Shown: in pieces, positions 57,134 to 60,191 of the stretch
Layout of the letters: each line of letters opens with the position of its first letter
Position numbering within the stretch: position 1 is the stretch's first letter
NCBI GenBank assembly: GCA_036510655.1
Contig: DATCDQ010000103.1
Location: 1 to 60,191 of the forward strand
Reading direction: 5' to 3'
Origin: Rathayibacter_A sp036510655
GTDB lineage: Bacteria > Actinomycetota > Actinomycetes > Actinomycetales > Microbacteriaceae
Length of the DNA: 60,191 nt
Notes under the pieces: model-generated
What the model was told of the DNA's origin: nothing
What the model saw: only the letters and a program-made list of their open reading frames with translations
The model's database searches: none
Position numbers and translations under genes: made by a program

Positions 57134-59107
57134 ATGTCAGACACCACAGATACAAACATCGCCAACCTGCTGCACGAAGCCCGGACCTTCGCCCCACCCG
57201 CAGATATCGCCGCCCACGCGAACGCTGGACCCGAGATCTACGACCGCGACCCCGATGAGTTCTGGGAGACGGAGGGCCGCAACCGGCTGAGCTGGTTCAC
57301 CCCGTTCGACAAGCTGCGGGAGTGGAATCCGCCGTACGCCAAGTGGTATCTCGGCGGCAAGCTCAACGCCTGCTACAACTGCGTCGATCGGCACGTCGAG
57401 GCGGGCCTGGGCGACAAGGTGGCCTACTACTGGGAGGGCGAGCCGGCCGACGACCGCCGCACCGTCACCTACGCGGACTTGCAACACGACGTTGTGAAGG
57501 CGGCAAACGGCTTTAAGAGCATCGGCATCAAGCGCGGCACCCACGTCGCGGTCTACATGGGGATGATTCTGGAACTGCCCGTGACGATGCTGGCCCTGGC
57601 GCGAATCGGGGCGCCCTTCACCGTCGTGTTCGGCGGATTCAGCCCCGACTCGTTGTCTGGTCGCATCAACGACATGCAGTGCGAATACCTCATCACGCAG
57701 GACGGATCATGGCGGCATGGAACCGTCATCGACCTGAAGAGCAACGCAGACAAGGCGATGGACAACTCGCCGAGTCTGCGCAACTGCGTTGTCGTCAAGC
57801 GCACGGACAATGACGTGACCATGCGGGAAGGACGCGACCTCTGGTGGCACGACGTGATCGCCGGTCAGAGCGATGACCCCGCCACATGCGAGTGTGCGGC
57901 GATGGACAGCGAGGACATGCTGTTCGTCATGTACTCCAGCGGCACGACCGGCAAACCGAAGGGTGTTGTGCACACGACGGCCGGCTATCTGCTCGGCACG
58001 TCGACCACCCACTACTACATCTTCGACATCAAGCCGGAAACGGTGTACTGGTGTGCCGCAGACATTGGATGGATCACTGGGCACAGCTATATCGTGTTCG
58101 GTCCGCTGGTCAACGCGACGACTTCCGTCATGTACGAGGGCACCCCGGACTTCCCAGAACGCGACCGCTGGTGGGAGATCGTCGAGCGCTACCACGTCAA
58201 CGTGCTCTACACCGCGCCGACGGCGGTGCGCACCCACATGAAGTGGGGCCCGGAGTACGCCCAGCGTCACGACCTGACCTCGCTGAAGATCCTCGGCTCG
58301 GTCGGCGAGCCGATCAACCCCGAGGCATGGATCTGGTACCGGGATAACATCGGCGGCGGGCACACACCCGTCGTAGACACGTGGTGGCAGACCGAGAACG
58401 GCATGATTCTCATCTCGCCGCTGCCGGGTGTCACGACGCTGAAGCCAGGGTCGGCCTCTAAGCCGTTCCCCGGCATCAAGCCGGTCGTGCTGGACGAGGC
58501 AGGTAACCAGATCGCGCCGGGCGACGGAGCAGGGTACCTGGCGGTGAGCAATACCTGGCCGGCGATGCTCCGTGGTCTGTACAACGACGATGCGAGGTTC
58601 CAGCAGGTGTACTGGGACCGCTTCCCGGGCAACTACATGGCCGGGGACGGCGCACGCGTCGACGCGGACGGCGACTTCTGGCTGATGGGACGCATCGACG
58701 ACGTGATGAATGTCTCGGGTCACCGACTGTCGACCATCGAGATCGAGAGCGCGATCGTCGACCATCCCGAGGTCGCGGAGGCGGCGGTGACCGCACGCAG
58801 CGATGAGATCACGGGTCAAGCGGTCGTCGCCTTCGTCACGCTGAAGGGCGGACTGGACGGCTCTCCCGAGAAAGCCAAGGAACTGCGCGACCATGTCGCC
58901 ACGGTCATCGGCCCGATCGCAAAGCCGGCGAACATCGTGTTCACCCCGGATCTGCCGAAGACTCGCTCCGGCAAGATCATGCGGCGCCTGCTGCGCGATG
59001 TTGCCGAGAACCGGCCGCTGGGTGACACGACGACCCTGGCCGACCCGGGTATCGTCAAGGAGATTCAGGAACGCGCAGCGGCCGAAGCCGCCCAAGAAGA
59101 GGGCTGA
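57134..59107 (+). CDS. acs: acetyl-CoA synthetase (AMP-forming)
   Basis: 657 residues. The AMP-binding signature is MYSSGTTGKPKGVVHTTAGY (about 263-282), and WWQTENGMI, YMAGDGARVDADGDFWLMGR and the C-terminal PKTRSGKIMRRLLRD follow. The last contains the Lys that acetylation switches off in known Acs enzymes. It converts acetate, ATP and CoA to acetyl-CoA. The nearby Cys-rich NACYNCVDRHVE at about 77-88 is normal for Acs. Confidence 0.97.
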   Translation: MSDTTDTNIANLLHEARTFAPPADIAAHANAGPEIYDRDPDEFWETEGRNRLSWFTPFDKLREWNPPYAKWYLGGKLNACYNCVDRHVEAGLGDKVAYYWEGEPADDRRTVTYADLQHDVVKAANGFKSIGIKRGTHVAVYMGMILELPVTMLALARIGAPFTVVFGGFSPDSLSGRINDMQCEYLITQDGSWRHGTVIDLKSNADKAMDNSPSLRNCVVVKRTDNDVTMREGRDLWWHDVIAGQSDDPATCECAAMDSEDMLFVMYSSGTTGKPKGVVHTTAGYLLGTSTTHYYIFDIKPETVYWCAADIGWITGHSYIVFGPLVNATTSVMYEGTPDFPERDRWWEIVERYHVNVLYTAPTAVRTHMKWGPEYAQRHDLTSLKILGSVGEPINPEAWIWYRDNIGGGHTPVVDTWWQTENGMILISPLPGVTTLKPGSASKPFPGIKPVVLDEAGNQIAPGDGAGYLAVSNTWPAMLRGLYNDDARFQQVYWDRFPGNYMAGDGARVDADGDFWLMGRIDDVMNVSGHRLSTIEIESAIVDHPEVAEAAVTARSDEITGQAVVAFVTLKGGLDGSPEKAKELRDHVATVIGPIAKPANIVFTPDLPKTRSGKIMRRLLRDVAENRPLGDTTTLADPGIVKEIQERAAAEAAQEEG

Positions 59108-59147
59108 GCAGCTGCGCAGCGTTGCGGGGTCTCTTCCGATTGGCAAC

Positions 59148-59181
59148 GAGGGAGTGCACGAGTTCACACGTGCACTCCCTC
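59148..59181. terminator. terminator after acs
   Basis: GAGGGAGTGCACG and its exact complement form a 13-bp stem with an 8-nt loop, 40 bp after the stop. Confidence 0.8.
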
Positions 59182-59276
59182 GCGTGCGTTCCGTGATCGT
59201 GCAGGATGGGATGCATGGACATTGATACTCAGCCCACAGCGGCACACCCGCGGGTCGGCCTCTGGCGCGTCGTTTC

Positions 59277-60038
59277 GTGAACTGGCTCGACATCGTCGTG
59301 CTCTTCGTCGCGGGCACGGCGGCCGGCACGATCAACACGGTCGTCGGATCCGGGTCGCTGATCACCTTCCCCGCACTGCTGGCGCTGGGTTATCCGCCCA
59401 TCGTCGCGAATGTGACGAACAACGTTGGTGTCTTTCCAGGCGGGGGCAGCGGCGCGTGGGCGTATCGCCGCGAGCTGAAAGGGCAGTGGCGCTACGTCTG
59501 GCCGCTGGCGATCTTCTCGTTCGTCGGGGGGCTGGCGGGCGCGCTTCTGCTATTCATCCTGCCGGCGGCGGCGTTCGATGCGATCGTGCCGGTGCTGATC
59601 ATCGTGGCCTGCGTGCTGGTGGTCGCGGGGCCGTGGCTGAAGCGTTGGGCCGAAAGTCAGCGAGCGGATGCTCACACCACGCCGGCACAGCGCGTTGCGC
59701 TGCGAACCGGTGCCGGACTCACCGGCGTCTACGGCGGCTACTTCGGCGCGGCTCAGGGGGTCATCCTGCTCGCGCTGTTGTCGATCCTGCTGCCCGGAGA
59801 CCTGAACAAGGCCAACGCCTACAAGAACGTGCTCGCCACGATGGCCAACGGTGCAGCCACCGTTGTGTTCCTCTTCAGCGGCAAGGTCGACTGGCTCGCC
59901 GCGCTGATCATCGCGGTCGGAGCGATCGTCGGCGGGCAGATCGGTGCCACCATCGGGCGGCGCCTTCCGGCTGTCGTCTACCGCATCGTCATCGTGCTGA
60001 TCGGTGTCGCCGCTGTCGTGTACTTCTACACCAGATGA
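59277..60038 (+). CDS. TSUP (TauE/SafE) family sulfite/sulfonate exporter-like protein
   Basis: 253 residues from a GTG. About eight membrane helices in two halves. GTAAGTINTVVGSGSLITFP and the second-half repeat GVYGGYFGAAQGVILLALL are the TSUP signatures. Family members move sulfite, sulfoacetate or related anions. The substrate here is unknown. It has its own unit between the acs terminator and the IS element. Confidence 0.9.
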   Translation: MNWLDIVVLFVAGTAAGTINTVVGSGSLITFPALLALGYPPIVANVTNNVGVFPGGGSGAWAYRRELKGQWRYVWPLAIFSFVGGLAGALLLFILPAAAFDAIVPVLIIVACVLVVAGPWLKRWAESQRADAHTTPAQRVALRTGAGLTGVYGGYFGAAQGVILLALLSILLPGDLNKANAYKNVLATMANGAATVVFLFSGKVDWLAALIIAVGAIVGGQIGATIGRRLPAVVYRIVIVLIGVAAVVYFYTR

Positions 60039-60086
60039 CGGCGCAGGCCGCTAGTGTCCTGCGCCTGAAATTCTCTGGTTAAGTTG

Positions 60087-60092
60087 TAGAAT
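60087..60092 (+). promoter_or_regulatory. transposase promoter -10 (TAGAAT)
   Basis: CTGAAA (60065-60070) and TAGAAT (60087-60092) are 16 bp apart. The box is 5 bp from the transposase ATG, so the mRNA would be leaderless. Confidence 0.45.
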
Positions 60093-60097
60093 GGGGT

Positions 60098-60191
60098 ATG
60101 CCAAGAACGGGACGTCCGAAGGCCGAGTTGACGCTGAGTGAGGATGAGCGGGAACAGCTCCTGCGCTGGTCCAGGCGGGCGAAGTCTTCGC
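60098..60191 (+). CDS. IS630-family transposase, 5' part only
   Basis: 31 codons are present, starting MPRTGRPKAELTLSEDEREQ and running off the window in an Arg/Lys-rich helix (LLRWSRRAKSS). The GRPKAELTLSEDER start followed by a basic segment is typical of actinobacterial IS630 transposases, which have an N-terminal helix-turn-helix and a C-terminal DDE domain (not in view). Confidence 0.8.
   Translation, partial: MPRTGRPKAELTLSEDEREQLLRWSRRAKSS

Larger units (their letters stand above)
60052..60191 (+). mobile_element. left end of an IS630-family insertion sequence (cut by window edge)
   Basis: A TA dinucleotide (60052-60053), the IS630 target, is followed by GTGTCCTGCGCCTGAAA, a plausible terminal repeat, then a promoter and the transposase start. 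The right end lies outside the window, so neither the other terminal repeat nor the TA duplication could be checked. Confidence 0.65.

Noticed and set aside
57707..59365. 552-codon minus-strand frame opposite acs
   Set aside because: Shadow of acs codon bias; no motif.

Overview
The window is about 60 kb of high-GC chromosomal DNA from an actinobacterium. The gene order, GTG/TTG starts, a coenzyme F420-dependent glucose-6-phosphate dehydrogenase, GuaB3, the SURF1/DUF3817/guaA neighbourhood and very frequent GGATGC/GCATCC hexamers all point to Microbacteriaceae (Leifsonia/Rhodoglobus-like). This placement is inferred from gene content; no search was run.

Layout. 0.1-4.4 kb is accessory: a VanZ-like membrane protein, a DUF4012 protein, an orphan MT0933-type antitoxin, and an AbiEi/DUF559-like gene bracketed by two copies of one palindrome. 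4.8-22.5 kb is the S10-spc-alpha ribosomal supercluster (rpsJ to rplQ with secY, adk, map, infA, rpmJ and rpoA, interrupted by a pabC-like gene). rpsN and rpsD are missing from their usual places, and both gaps hold interspersed repeats. 22.8-28.5 kb has an acyltransferase-3/SGNH O-acetylase (minus strand), truA, rplM-rpsI and glmM. 29-37.2 kb has coaA (minus), then glmS-acpS-alr-tsaE, a convergent DoxX gene, and tsaB-rimI-tsaD: cell-wall precursor supply, CoA/ACP activation and tRNA t6A modification. 37.2-46.2 kb has a DUF4190 protein behind an operator-like promoter, a THUMP-like methyltransferase, CIRCE-controlled groES, rarD, guaB, an ABC-F ATPase and a MalY-type lyase. 46.2-60.2 kb has fgd, guaB3, glpD, a stand-alone RCK_C regulator with its K+/H+ antiporter, SURF1, DUF3817, guaA, an acetate module (satP-acs), a TSUP transporter and the start of an IS630-family element cut by the window edge.

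The genes are mostly housekeeping: translation, GMP synthesis (guaB, guaB3, guaA), amino-sugar and D-alanine supply for peptidoglycan, and acetate assimilation. The less expected content lies between genes. At least five families of short palindromic or inverted-repeat elements occur. The most striking is a 61-62 bp element bounded by ATTCAGG and CCTGAAT, in six copies of near-constant length. Other points are a probable ATT start codon for guaA, a recurrent TANNNT box 5-8 bp before start codons (leaderless mRNAs), long disordered tails on several ribosomal proteins, and repeat-derived peptides inside MetAP and L4. I saw no tRNA, rRNA or CRISPR array. All motif positions were read by eye.
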